From positions 434,001 through 498,000 of the forward strand of contig NZ_BDUD01000002.1 in the NCBI RefSeq assembly GCF_003113895.1: a stretch of DNA of 64,000 nt, given 5' to 3'. Position numbers and translations under genes: made by a program. Shown here piece by piece: positions 28,428-37,066 of the stretch (position 1 is its first letter; every line of letters starts with the position of its first letter). The notes beneath the pieces were generated by a model. That model was not told the origin of the DNA and made no database searches. It saw only the letters and a list, made by a program, of their open reading frames with translations. This DNA comes from Nostoc commune NIES-4072. Its GTDB lineage: Bacteria > Cyanobacteriota > Cyanobacteriia > Cyanobacteriales > Nostocaceae.

Positions 28428-31400
28428 TCAGTACGTTACTTTCGCCGTCAAATTCAGCCTGTCAACCGGATTACGATTCAGGGCTTGTTTGATATTACTG
28501 ATTTCTGCGCCGTTTGGTTGCACTGGAGATGAAAATTCAAATACTAGCTTCAGCGACACGTCAGCTTTTACATCCGGGCTACTTAGCAAAGTGTTAACAG
28601 CCCCCTGAAAACTCTGAAATCCTTTGACTGGCCCTTGGTACTCTAACCGGATAAACTGTTCATTAACAGTAATAGTTGCCGTTTGGTCGATTTGCAAGGG
28701 TAGCTTGATCAACATAGGGAAAGCCGTCATCAACTTGCGGTAGTCCATTACTTGCCCAACGGAGATTTCCAACGACTGGATACCCTGAACTTGATTATCT
28801 TGGACGCGATCGCCTAATTCATTAAACACCCTATCGAGTGTTCCCTCCAAGTCAAATTCTTCTGGTTTAGCTTTAAACAGAGATAAATCATTCCAGTCAT
28901 CGCCAATTTTTTCGCTACCGTTAGGTGTGCGGGGTGTACCAGTACCGTAGGTTAAGATGCTTGCTGGGGTTTCCCTCTCCTCTACTTCGCCATTGCCGTA
29001 GTCAGCTACAATTTTGAAAGTTGTGGTTTTAGCGATCGCTGTCTCATGTTCATCACTAGGGCGAAACTCTCCTGCAACCAAATTCCCATCTTGATACAGC
29101 TTAATCGTCAAAGCCCCCGATGCTTTCCACCGTATCCGCACAGGTTTTACCGATTCTGTACTGGACAAGACTTGAGCATTCAGTTCAATTTCTCGCGGTT
29201 TTGGTGGTTCCAGAATTCCCCGGCGGTAGAGTTCCATCCGTTCAGAAAATTCTATGGAGTCGGGTAGGGTAAACTTCCCGTTATCAGTTTTAATAAACAG
29301 CTTTTCTCCCACCTTCATATCCCAGTTACCAGTCTGCAAACCTTGGCGGATGGTATCTCGGAGCTTTGAGATTTCGGCATCGACAAATATATTTAAACTC
29401 AAGTCTTTGGCGAAAGCTTCTTTTAATGCTTTAGTTGTCCAATGGTTTAACCCAGACAGCCATACCTTCTGCAAAATATAAGCAGGGGCGTAGGATGGTG
29501 CGTCATCAGCACGAATTTTCTGACAATCTTTCAGTGCTTTTAAGATGACATCTTGTTGATTATTTTTACCCTTCACATCGCTAGAATCTTGGGCAGGAAG
29601 GGTATAGTGCATCAAACCCTTGGGAGCTTTTACTGGGTCATTAGCAGGGTAAAATAAATGGCGGTAGGCATTTGTTAAAGATACTCTTACCCCTAAATCA
29701 AGAGAACCTTTTTTATCTTTGAGTTGTTTTTGCTGATTTTCTGATAAATCTTGCAAGCGATTGGGAGAATTTAGAATATTTTGAATAGCCCGAAACTCCC
29801 TAGCATTGTCAATTGCTCGTTCTAATTCTTGCCTGTTGGCAACTAAAAATAACAAACGATTTCTAAAAGTACGGAATTTACCTGATTCACCTGTTTCATT
29901 AAAAATTTTCTCCACCATTGGCGGTGGCCCTTCGGTAGTTACAGAAATAGTCGCCTCGTTAAAGTCAATTAAACACAAGGCAATACTATCCGACACATCA
30001 TCCACATCTGCTGGTGATTCCGGTGCAATAACTAACGTCAGTAGTCTATTAGCAAAAATGGCATCGCGGCGACTTCGTAAATCATCCTTCGCCTCGGTAA
30101 TTCCAACTTGAGCTTTTTCTTCGGCAATAATTTTATTGATTGATGGTTCTTCCTTGAAACGAGCCAGAGTTGTCATTGGATCATTTTCCAAGTACCAAGC
30201 AACTTCACTCAACCTTTCTAAGGCAGTATCAACAAAGCCAATTTCTAGCCCCGGTGTCAACAAAGATAAATTTAATTCGGCGCGACGAATACCCGCAGAT
30301 ATACCTTGAGTGATGGAATGCAAAAAAATAGTCCGGGCTACCCAGGTTGAAAAGGGAGGTTTACCAGCAGCTTTCCATTCTGCATCTTGTAACTGAGCGT
30401 GTGCTTCTCTACCATCTTTGTTGTAAATGTCTGCTTGGATCGTAATCCGCATCAAGGGACGTTCCAAACGGGCAGTTAAATCGCTGGTAATTTCTTCTTC
30501 AATACCAACAGGAATGTGGTGAGAATGAATTAGCGGTATCCAATTTGTTGACTGTTGACTGTTGACTGTATTTTTCCGGTTAACCGTCAACCGTGAACCG
30601 TCAACAGTTAACTGTGAACCGTCAGCATTTTGCCACAGATAACGTATAACTCCAGCAAATAACCGCAAAGCGCCTCTGGTGCGTTGGAAGTTTGGGATCG
30701 AGGCAATCTTTTTAGTCAGCAGATTAAATAATTCCGGGTGGAAGGGATAACTCTGCTCGATACTGTCGGCATAGCGTGCATCTTTGCAACCATCTGGTAA
30801 ATTAATCCGACTAGCTTTATAAGTTTGTAAATATTCTTTTGAAGCATTATTGGCAGCGTTAGCTTCAATACTGGCGAATACTCGCTGCTTAACTATATTG
30901 TAAATTTCAATATCAGTGCTGGGTTTAATGATCCGCTCTTGCCTAGCAGTAGCGGAAATGGTTTCCCGGATTTCGGTGGTTTCTTCGCCAAAACTGTCAG
31001 TGGAGGAAGCCAGCGTGTAAACAAATACTAAATTATTACAAGATGCTGCTAAATCCATGAGGGCGAATAAAAAAGCAACTACCTGTCCGGCTAAGTTGCT
31101 GTTACCAACTAGAGTAGCCTTGGCTTTTCTCAGGTATGAGGCAATTTCATCGATGATAATGACTGTGGGTTGCCCTTGGATTATCCTTTCTAAAACCACT
31201 GTGCCTGGACTGACTCGCTGTTCGTCAGAACCTTTAAGCAAGCTATAACCTGCTACACCATTAATTTGATAAGCAATTTCTCCCCAAAGGGTATATGTGG
31301 TAACGCCAGTGTCCGCATGGTAAACACCGTTAACTGGATCAAGGTCTTGGCAAGCGATCGCAGCTGCTTGAATCGGTCGGTCTGGAATTAAATTTAAATC

Positions 31401-31736
31401 AGCAAAACGGTCTAGTCCAGGAATATGCCGTCCATGTTTGGCAATATGCCACAAAGCAATTTCATCGTGAGTTTTACCACCACCAAAGCTGGTTTCCAGT
31501 CGAATAATCGGGGAGCCGACAGCTTCCCCTACCAACCGCCCGAACACTTCCGAGATTAGGGTTTTCAAACCATCGGTGGCAAATGTATTAGCGAAAAAGG
31601 CTGTGGGGTCTTGGTAGACTTGCGGCGCTTTCCCTTCCACAACCAGTCGCAACTTGGCGGCGAATAATTCGGGGGAGAGTTCCCCTGCTAAAATTTCTTC
31701 TCTAGGAAGACACGTTTGAAATACTGGCGAAAGCAT
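28428..31736 (-). CDS. DUF499 P-loop ATPase of a defence-like operon
   Basis: 1102 residues. The P-loop is RLETSFGGGKTH (about 79-90) and the Walker B is PTVIIIDEIASYL (about 188-200), followed by a long helical region and a beta-rich C-terminus. DUF499 ATPases are repeatedly found in anti-phage gene sets with DUF1156 methyltransferase-like proteins. A tract at 30544-30628 is a Nostoc repeat inserted in frame (GSQLTVDGSRLTV...). The gene is intact. A damaged duplicate of its 3' end lies at 11390-11885. Confidence 0.8.
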   Translation of the reverse strand: MLSPVFQTCLPREEILAGELSPELFAAKLRLVVEGKAPQVYQDPTAFFANTFATDGLKTLISEVFGRLVGEAVGSPIIRLETSFGGGKTHDEIALWHIAKHGRHIPGLDRFADLNLIPDRPIQAAAIACQDLDPVNGVYHADTGVTTYTLWGEIAYQINGVAGYSLLKGSDEQRVSPGTVVLERIIQGQPTVIIIDEIASYLRKAKATLVGNSNLAGQVVAFLFALMDLAASCNNLVFVYTLASSTDSFGEETTEIRETISATARQERIIKPSTDIEIYNIVKQRVFASIEANAANNASKEYLQTYKASRINLPDGCKDARYADSIEQSYPFHPELFNLLTKKIASIPNFQRTRGALRLFAGVIRYLWQNADGSQLTVDGSRLTVNRKNTVNSQQSTNWIPLIHSHHIPVGIEEEITSDLTARLERPLMRITIQADIYNKDGREAHAQLQDAEWKAAGKPPFSTWVARTIFLHSITQGISAGIRRAELNLSLLTPGLEIGFVDTALERLSEVAWYLENDPMTTLARFKEEPSINKIIAEEKAQVGITEAKDDLRSRRDAIFANRLLTLVIAPESPADVDDVSDSIALCLIDFNEATISVTTEGPPPMVEKIFNETGESGKFRTFRNRLLFLVANRQELERAIDNAREFRAIQNILNSPNRLQDLSENQQKQLKDKKGSLDLGVRVSLTNAYRHLFYPANDPVKAPKGLMHYTLPAQDSSDVKGKNNQQDVILKALKDCQKIRADDAPSYAPAYILQKVWLSGLNHWTTKALKEAFAKDLSLNIFVDAEISKLRDTIRQGLQTGNWDMKVGEKLFIKTDNGKFTLPDSIEFSERMELYRRGILEPPKPREIELNAQVLSSTESVKPVRIRWKASGALTIKLYQDGNLVAGEFRPSDEHETAIAKTTTFKIVADYGNGEVEERETPASILTYGTGTPRTPNGSEKIGDDWNDLSLFKAKPEEFDLEGTLDRVFNELGDRVQDNQVQGIQSLEISVGQVMDYRKLMTAFPMLIKLPLQIDQTATITVNEQFIRLEYQGPVKGFQSFQGAVNTLLSSPDVKADVSLKLVFEFSSPVQPNGAEISNIKQALNRNPVDRLNLTAKVTY
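30544..30628. repeat. In-frame GTTGACTGT-type repeat inside the DUF499 gene
   Basis: Three tandem GTTGACT units, a short AT-rich centre, then the inverted units (CCGTCAACCGTGAACCGTCA and CAGTTAACTGTG). The frame is kept, adding a low-complexity loop of about 25 residues. Related sequences occur intergenically at about 11160, 27970 and 31760. Confidence 0.6.
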
Positions 31737-31766
31737 TGGTATATATCAATAGTTGTTAATTGACAG

Positions 31767-31961
31767 TTAACTAACAACCGCCAACAGTAGCTTGTTGTTA
31801 AATATACAAGTTATATTAAGTATAAGTTTTAAAATTCTGATTTCCATAATATTGTAAGTAACAAGAGATTTGCGATCGCCTCCGAAAAGAGCGAGTACGC
31901 CATCGCGCTTCATGTACTGCCAGGGTGCGTTCATCAAGGTTCTGTAATGTTCGTGCATCAC
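31767..31961 (-). CDS. Doubtful small ORF between HNH and DUF499 genes
   Basis: 64 codons, starting directly after the HNH gene stop and on the same strand. The first half looks protein-like; the second half is AT-rich and hydrophobic (LKLILNITCIFNNKLLLAVV). No family recognised. It may be non-coding or a remnant. Confidence 0.25.
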   Translation of the reverse strand: MMHEHYRTLMNAPWQYMKRDGVLALFGGDRKSLVTYNIMEIRILKLILNITCIFNNKLLLAVVS

Positions 31962-32255
31962 TCATTTGAACAATGACAATTGACCAGGAGAAATATTGCC
32001 TCGTCGGAATCGATGGTAGTAAAGATGACAGCCACTACATAACGGGGCAAGATTTTCTAAGCGATTGTCAGAAGGATCAAAATTAAAGTGGTGTACCTGA
32101 AGTGTATAGACTCGGCGCTGGGATAAAGTTAGCTCTGGTGGCTTTTGTCCAGGACGCAGGCAAACGCGATTGCATCTAGTACAGCGCCAATCAAAAGATT
32201 CTTTGATAGAGGTGGCGATTTCTTTCCAATTCTGGGGATAGCGGCTGGTACTCAT
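31962..32255 (-). CDS. HNH endonuclease
   Basis: 97 residues with an HNH core: CTRCNRVC, LQVHHFNFD (catalytic histidines), NRLENLAPLCSGCHLYYH. Two CxxC pairs bind a structural zinc. It is first in the operon that continues with DUF499, so it may be the nuclease of that system (inference); free-standing homing-type HNH is the alternative. Confidence 0.8.
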   Translation of the reverse strand: MSTSRYPQNWKEIATSIKESFDWRCTRCNRVCLRPGQKPPELTLSQRRVYTLQVHHFNFDPSDNRLENLAPLCSGCHLYYHRFRRGNISPGQLSLFK

Positions 32256-32601
32256 GAAAATACTTGAGAGAGCAACAACATGAGGTAATTCTAATCGATT
32301 AAGTACTCTTAAGGTAGTATTTGTGGCACATAATGTTTAGAGTTTTGATGAGTATAGTACAGACAGCTTTTATACCAACAATAGAATCAGGACTAAAAGT
32401 GATTGAGAAGTGGTGAGGCAGAAGGCGATCGCCTAACTATCTCCTAAGTACAAAAGAATATTTATTACGCTTTCAATAATATTAATATTTAAAGCTGCTA
32501 TTTTTTTGAGCAGGAAAATTCTAGCACTTGTGAGAGAAATTAAACTGGTGTTATGCCAAAAATCAACAAGTGTGTAGGCGTATTTAAAATTAATAAAAAT
32601 A
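32256..32601. other. Intergenic region upstream of the HNH operon
   Basis: AT-rich, about 345 bases between two minus-strand genes. It should contain the HNH-DUF499 operon promoter at its left side (32256-32400). One HIP1 site; no gene seen. Confidence 0.4.
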
Positions 32602-33237
32602 CTAACTTACCGAATGATATGAACCCGTATTTTCGTTAAATTCCCATCCCATACCCGATTTATCCTTCCCCTTGCACCATGCCACAAAAAGCGGTGGGTG
32701 CAGCTTATTTCGCTGCTCGCGTATAGTTTCTACACTTACACCAAGTCTTGAAGCTAAACCTTCTTCGGTTAATGGTTGGATTCGGGGAGTATGCCCTTGA
32801 TAGGATGAATTGTTGTAGTACGATTTCTTGCCCCGCCCTTGTTGGTTATTGAGATGATTTTGAATTTTAATAATCGCCTCGGTAAACTGTGTCATTCGGG
32901 CTGTTATCCCCTCAATTTTTTCTTCTAAATCGGCGAGATTATGGATTGCTCCGGTTTCGTTGCTAGATTCACTTGAAAACTGTGACTCCAGCTTATCAAG
33001 TCGTGAGCAAATAGCTAATATCGTTTCATTGGTCGGGTTGGGGTGACTATTGTTACTAGCAACCAAGTACTCCTCAACACTTGCCTTAATCTTAGAGTCG
33101 AGGCGTTTATCTAAATCATTGCCACCAATTGCATCAAGGTTATCTATATCATCTAGGTAGAATTCGATAAATTGGGTCAGCGTGGCTGTTGCCGTCGTCC
33201 CTTGCTGTGGTATTAGTGCTATTCGCTTGTTACCCAA
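32602..33237 (-). CDS. Paralog of the RHH-like plasmid protein, altered N-terminus
   Basis: 211 residues from a TTG. From GTTATATL onward it matches the protein at 9561-10256 (AIGGNDLDKRLDSKIKASVE, LTEEGLASRLGVSVETIREQ, GWEFNENTG). The segment corresponding to the RHH-like N-terminus is missing or replaced; the frame is stopped upstream. It may have lost DNA binding or use another start. Confidence 0.5.
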   Translation of the reverse strand: MGNKRIALIPQQGTTATATLTQFIEFYLDDIDNLDAIGGNDLDKRLDSKIKASVEEYLVASNNSHPNPTNETILAICSRLDKLESQFSSESSNETGAIHNLADLEEKIEGITARMTQFTEAIIKIQNHLNNQQGRGKKSYYNNSSYQGHTPRIQPLTEEGLASRLGVSVETIREQRNKLHPPLFVAWCKGKDKSGMGWEFNENTGSYHSVS

Positions 33238-33290
33238 CGCTTGACTGTACTACGTTATGTATTTTGACTGAATTATTATAGATGCAAAAA

Positions 33291-33321
33291 TTAAACCATC
33301 CCAGTGGTTGGAATGGTTTAA
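33291..33321. terminator. Stem-loop near the RHH paralog
   Basis: TTAAACCATCC and GGAATGGTTTAA form an almost perfect stem with an 8-base loop. A T-rich tract (CAATTTTTCTT) lies some ten bases further on the plus strand. It lies upstream of the paralog at 33237 and downstream of nothing obvious on plus, so the role is unclear. Confidence 0.35.
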
Positions 33322-33490
33322 GGGAATTATCAATTTTTCTTACTGCTTCTTTTGCTTATAGGAGGCGACCAATTGTTGTTGGCGACAATTCAGGCATTCC
33401 TTTTAACTTGACAGTTTCGGCGACTTGGTTGTTATTCTGGCGGTTTGAATAGATAGAATTGCCCGTTAGCTTGATTTGAGCTTGATGCTA

Positions 33491-33943
33491 TTAGGGTTGC
33501 GCTTCCAAGATCCGACCTATACTTCTTGGTGATAGTGCTGGCAACCCCCTGCGAGTAGCTTCTTCAGCAACTTGCATATGGTAATGGTGCTTTGAACGAC
33601 TGGGTTTTCGGTTCTTGCTCCATTCGCTGATTTCGACAATTTTGCTCGCCTCTGCGCTCTTGCACTTCTTAGGTCTGCCTGCGTTCACACCTAATACATT
33701 ATTTATCTTTGCGATCGCATCTTCCAAGGTTTCCGATGTTATGGTACAAGATGTCCACTTTTTCTTCCAGTTTGTTACTGTTTGCTTCGCTATACCAAGT
33801 TTTTTTACTATATTTTTATGATTTTCCCCACGATTAAGCTCTAGCAGGATGTTTGCTCTCTTGATCATTTCATCGCTGCCGGTGGCTGCTATATTCTCTA
33901 ATACTTGCTTTTCAATAGGATTCAATACTTGAATATGAGGCAT
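33491..33943 (-). CDS. HTH protein resembling the N-terminus of IS630-type transposases
   Basis: 150 residues. An HTH with NIVKKLGIAKQTVTNWKKKW (about 54-73) is followed by a linker with GRPKK and a C-terminal segment ending LSPRSIGRILEAQ, as in the DNA-binding part of IS630-like transposases. No DDE domain follows. It could be a stand-alone regulator or a transposase remnant. Confidence 0.5.
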   Translation of the reverse strand: MPHIQVLNPIEKQVLENIAATGSDEMIKRANILLELNRGENHKNIVKKLGIAKQTVTNWKKKWTSCTITSETLEDAIAKINNVLGVNAGRPKKCKSAEASKIVEISEWSKNRKPSRSKHHYHMQVAEEATRRGLPALSPRSIGRILEAQP

Positions 33944-34038
33944 TTTAGTATTTACCCCGCTTAAACCTACAATTTTGCCAAATCGAATGAAGCCTGATAT
34001 ACTTTTTTTGTAGAGTTCATTTTTCCTAAATATTCACT

Positions 34039-34065
34039 CAAAGCCCTGCTGCAAACAGGGCTTTG
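34039..34065. terminator. Hairpin with 10-bp perfect stem
   Basis: CAAAGCCCTG and CAGGGCTTTG are separated by 7 bases. It sits about 95 bp upstream of the minus-strand gene at 33943 with no gene ending here on the plus strand, and no T-run follows on either strand. Terminator or regulatory hairpin cannot be distinguished. Confidence 0.35.
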
Positions 34066-34307
34066 AGGAAAAAACAACCCCACCTGTTACTAAAACAGGA
34101 CGGAACTTTGTTTTGTCAATTTAGTTATCTAGACCCATCATATCATGAGTTTACCCAATTTGACAAATCTATCTTTAGATAGATGCTTTTTTTCAAATGC
34201 TAGTGCGCTAAATATCTCTTCAGTCGTATTGGTTTTCAATGGGTTGGGAATAATAGTTTACTGCGCGAGAAAATTCTCTCCCTTGAGTTTTTCTGGTAGT
34301 TAATCCT

Positions 34308-34550
34308 TTGCTATTTACAAGATTTAATTATTTTTTAAAATTGTCACTTTTTCCAAGGTATGTATGTAAGGGCAAGCGAGTGATTCAGGAGGTTTCGGAG
34401 AATCTAAATATAAGTGTTGGCAGTTATCACAAGGGTAAGAAAGTTTTTGAGTTTATTTCTCAATTACGAGAAATGGAAAAATTTAAGGCAGTTGTTGCAC
34501 TGGAGATGGAGTTTAACCGAAGTATTGATGCAGCATACAAGTTTGTTTAA
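34308..34550 (+). CDS. Small hypothetical protein, probably a gene remnant
   Basis: 80 codons from a TTG-type start. The C-terminal half (SYHKGKKVFEFISQLREMEK...FNRSIDAAYKFV) looks like real protein and ends naturally, but the first 30 codons are doubtful. Probably the 3' end of a longer plasmid gene. Confidence 0.35.
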   Translation: MLFTRFNYFLKLSLFPRYVCKGKRVIQEVSENLNISVGSYHKGKKVFEFISQLREMEKFKAVVALEMEFNRSIDAAYKFV

Positions 34551-34637
34551 GTCAAAATAAAATTTCAAATTTAGGCTAACACATTTTGACCAACAGCGAG
34601 ACTACCTGATGCACAAAAATCATCAGGACAGTCACTC

Positions 34638-35975
34638 ATGTACCAAGAAAATTTCTCTTCAGATGTTGAGAACAAGCCCCAATTAAGCCTTTCACAGCCT
34701 TCAAAAAAGAAAATCAAACCCCACCTGCCCGCAGATTCTGTGGGTAAACGCTACGTAGAACGCTTTTGGCATCCATTTGGGGCGATAGTTGCCCCAAATC
34801 AAGCACAAGGTGCAAAACCAGCATGGCGTACCATCGATTATTACCTCCAACCCTCCCAACTGTGGAACCTGCACCAAGACAAGTCGAAACTAGTAGGTCT
34901 GCGCTTTAACGACACAACTCGTTACGCCACAATCGATTTAGACTTAGAAGGCGACTACCATAATATTGAATCCATAAATCGCATCAAAGCGGTGCTAGAG
35001 GACATCGGCATAGTCGATATCATCATCCTCGAGTCCAGCTTTAGTGGCGGCTATCACCTAATCCTAAGCTTCGCATCCCCCCTACCCACCTTTCCCCTAG
35101 CCTGCGCCCTAGAGATTACCTTAAGAAACGCAGGCTTTATCCTCCGCCAAGGACACCTAGAAATTTTCCCCAATACCAAACCATATAGTGCCAAACAAAT
35201 AACTAACTACAAAGCCATCCGTTGCCCCATGCAACCAGGTAGCGGGTCATTTTTACTTAATGATGACCTACAACCAATTAGTGACTCAGTTTCTATCTTC
35301 CTCGATTATTGCGATCGCGCGGCCAGTCGGCAAGATTTAACCAAACTAAAACGGGTAGCAAACAAAGCCAAAAAACAAATTTCACGGGAGAGATATCGCA
35401 AGCAAGAATCTGCTGACGTTGTACAGTGGCGTGCCAACTGGGAAGAAATCATCAGCACAGGCTGGACAGGAAAAGGACAAACAAACACCCTCCTACAAAT
35501 CTTCGTAGACTACGGAATCGTCTTTTTAGACTTAGAGAGTGATAAATTAGTCGAATTTTGCCTTACTACCGCAATTAACGCCCCCGGCTACAGCCAATAT
35601 TGCCGACACCAACACGAAATCAAAGCTAGAGTGCGACATTGGGTAGAATCCACAATTCGCAACAAATGGTATAGCGCCTATATTAGTTATCCCGAAAGGT
35701 TGTTGGGTACATTCGCCAACACATTTGCAGAAGCCATAGCAGGCATTAGCACCACTGATAAACCCAAAGACAACGTAATCCCATTTGACCGTCGTAAGCA
35801 ACAGAACTGGGAACGCAGCCAACAAGCCCAAAAACGCATCCAGATAGTAGTAAGGGCAATAGAGTGGGATAGTGGGTTGCCAGTAGGGGCTACTGAACGG
35901 GGTAAAGCAATACCCCGCATTTCTCACAAGCGGTGCGATCGCTATTACCAAACCTTTATCAGGCTTAGATTTTGA
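34638..35975 (+). CDS. AEP-type primase-like protein
   Basis: 445 residues. The fold signature of archaeo-eukaryotic primases is visible: RYATIDLDLEGD with the DxD metal pair (about 94-105), SSFSGGYHLILSF with the S/G-x-H motif (about 131-143), and GHLEIFPN. The remainder is helical. No helicase domain is fused. It probably primes replication or acts in repair. The C-terminal 20 residues follow a HIP1-containing stretch and may be altered by a frameshift. Confidence 0.6.
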   Translation: MYQENFSSDVENKPQLSLSQPSKKKIKPHLPADSVGKRYVERFWHPFGAIVAPNQAQGAKPAWRTIDYYLQPSQLWNLHQDKSKLVGLRFNDTTRYATIDLDLEGDYHNIESINRIKAVLEDIGIVDIIILESSFSGGYHLILSFASPLPTFPLACALEITLRNAGFILRQGHLEIFPNTKPYSAKQITNYKAIRCPMQPGSGSFLLNDDLQPISDSVSIFLDYCDRAASRQDLTKLKRVANKAKKQISRERYRKQESADVVQWRANWEEIISTGWTGKGQTNTLLQIFVDYGIVFLDLESDKLVEFCLTTAINAPGYSQYCRHQHEIKARVRHWVESTIRNKWYSAYISYPERLLGTFANTFAEAIAGISTTDKPKDNVIPFDRRKQQNWERSQQAQKRIQIVVRAIEWDSGLPVGATERGKAIPRISHKRCDRYYQTFIRLRF

Positions 35976-36046
35976 GCGTTTTAGACACTGCACGAATCAC
36001 AACAATATGTGAACGGCGTATTTTATCTCAAGTCTAAGTGGCATAA

Positions 36047-36562
36047 GCGTTTTGGGCTACTCGTTTAAACCTTTGTGAGAAATCCGGGGATGCAGCATTA
36101 ATCTTTGAGCAGTATGCACAAGATCCAGAAGTTGCTAAATATACAAGTTGGCAACCACACAAATCCATGAGAGAAGCTGATGAATTCATAAAACGATGCA
36201 TCTTAGTTTGGGCTAATGCCTCCGCATTTCCTTATGTTCTGATCCGTAAGGAGGATGCTCAACTAATTGGTATGGTAGAAATTCGCATCAATCATTTTAA
36301 AGTAGATATGGGATATGTTCTTGCAAAATCAGAATGGGGGAAAGGATATATGCCAGAAGGTGTCCAAACACTGATCGATTGGGCATTAGCACAGAATGAA
36401 ATTTATCGAGTCTGGGCGGTTTGTGATGTTGAAAACCAAGCATCAGTGCGAGTAATGGAGAAAGTTGGAATGCACAGAGAAGGTATATTAAGGCGCTGGT
36501 TCATGCATCCGAATATTTCCCTAGCGCCAAGAGACTGTTATTGCTATGCAATCAGCAAGTAA
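36047..36562 (+). pseudogene. GNAT acetyltransferase lacking its start
   Basis: A continuous frame from 36047 encodes the RimJ/RimL-like GNAT fold: DAALIFEQYAQDPEVAKYTS, then LIGMVEIRI, then GYVLAKSEWGKGYMPEGV (acetyl-CoA loop) and NQASVRVMEKVGM. The first plausible start, ATG 36167, would delete the first strand and helix. Upstream there is only a stop, so the gene is most likely 5'-truncated. Confidence 0.6.
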
Positions 36563-36626
36563 TTTTCTGTAGGGTGTGTGACGCTGCGAAAATATTTGCA
36601 TGCACCTAGCAATCAGACTTCGAGTG

Positions 36627-36821
36627 TCACGCATCAAAAACTTGTACCAGGGTGAGGTGAGGCAAACATTGTAAAATTTCTTCAAGCAAGACACCCATCC
36701 GCCAAGTTTCAGCGATCGCTCTGACAGATGTATGAGTTCCCTGCATAATTGGCTCACCATTGAGAATATATTCATCTACCAAAACGTTGATATCCTCATC
36801 TAAGTACAAGCGAATTTGCAT
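36627..36821 (-). pseudogene. Chimeric remnant of a DUF433/DUF5615 antitoxin-toxin pair
   Basis: 64 codons. The first 11 residues (MQIRLYLDEDI) look like the start of a DUF5615 PIN-like toxin. The rest (GEPIMQGTHTSVRAIAETWR and LTLVQVFDA) is a DUF433 antitoxin cut short. These families normally form adjacent genes; here they appear fused by deletion. Confidence 0.5.
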
Positions 36822-37066
36822 TCAATATAAGCATTAATTTCATCTTGGCGATCGCTGATTTCGTTTACCGATCAGGGATGATTACCACGTAATCCCAAAC
36901 TACTGTTAATTTATCAATTAAATGTATTTAGTGCTTGAAATCAGGGTATTATTAGAATTTATAAGAAATCAAATCTTAATTTTTTTATCTAAATTGGAAA
37001 GACATTTAGTCCCAGTAAAGAGACTTGATGAAATCAGCGTAACTATTGATTCTAGCTAAGACCGCC

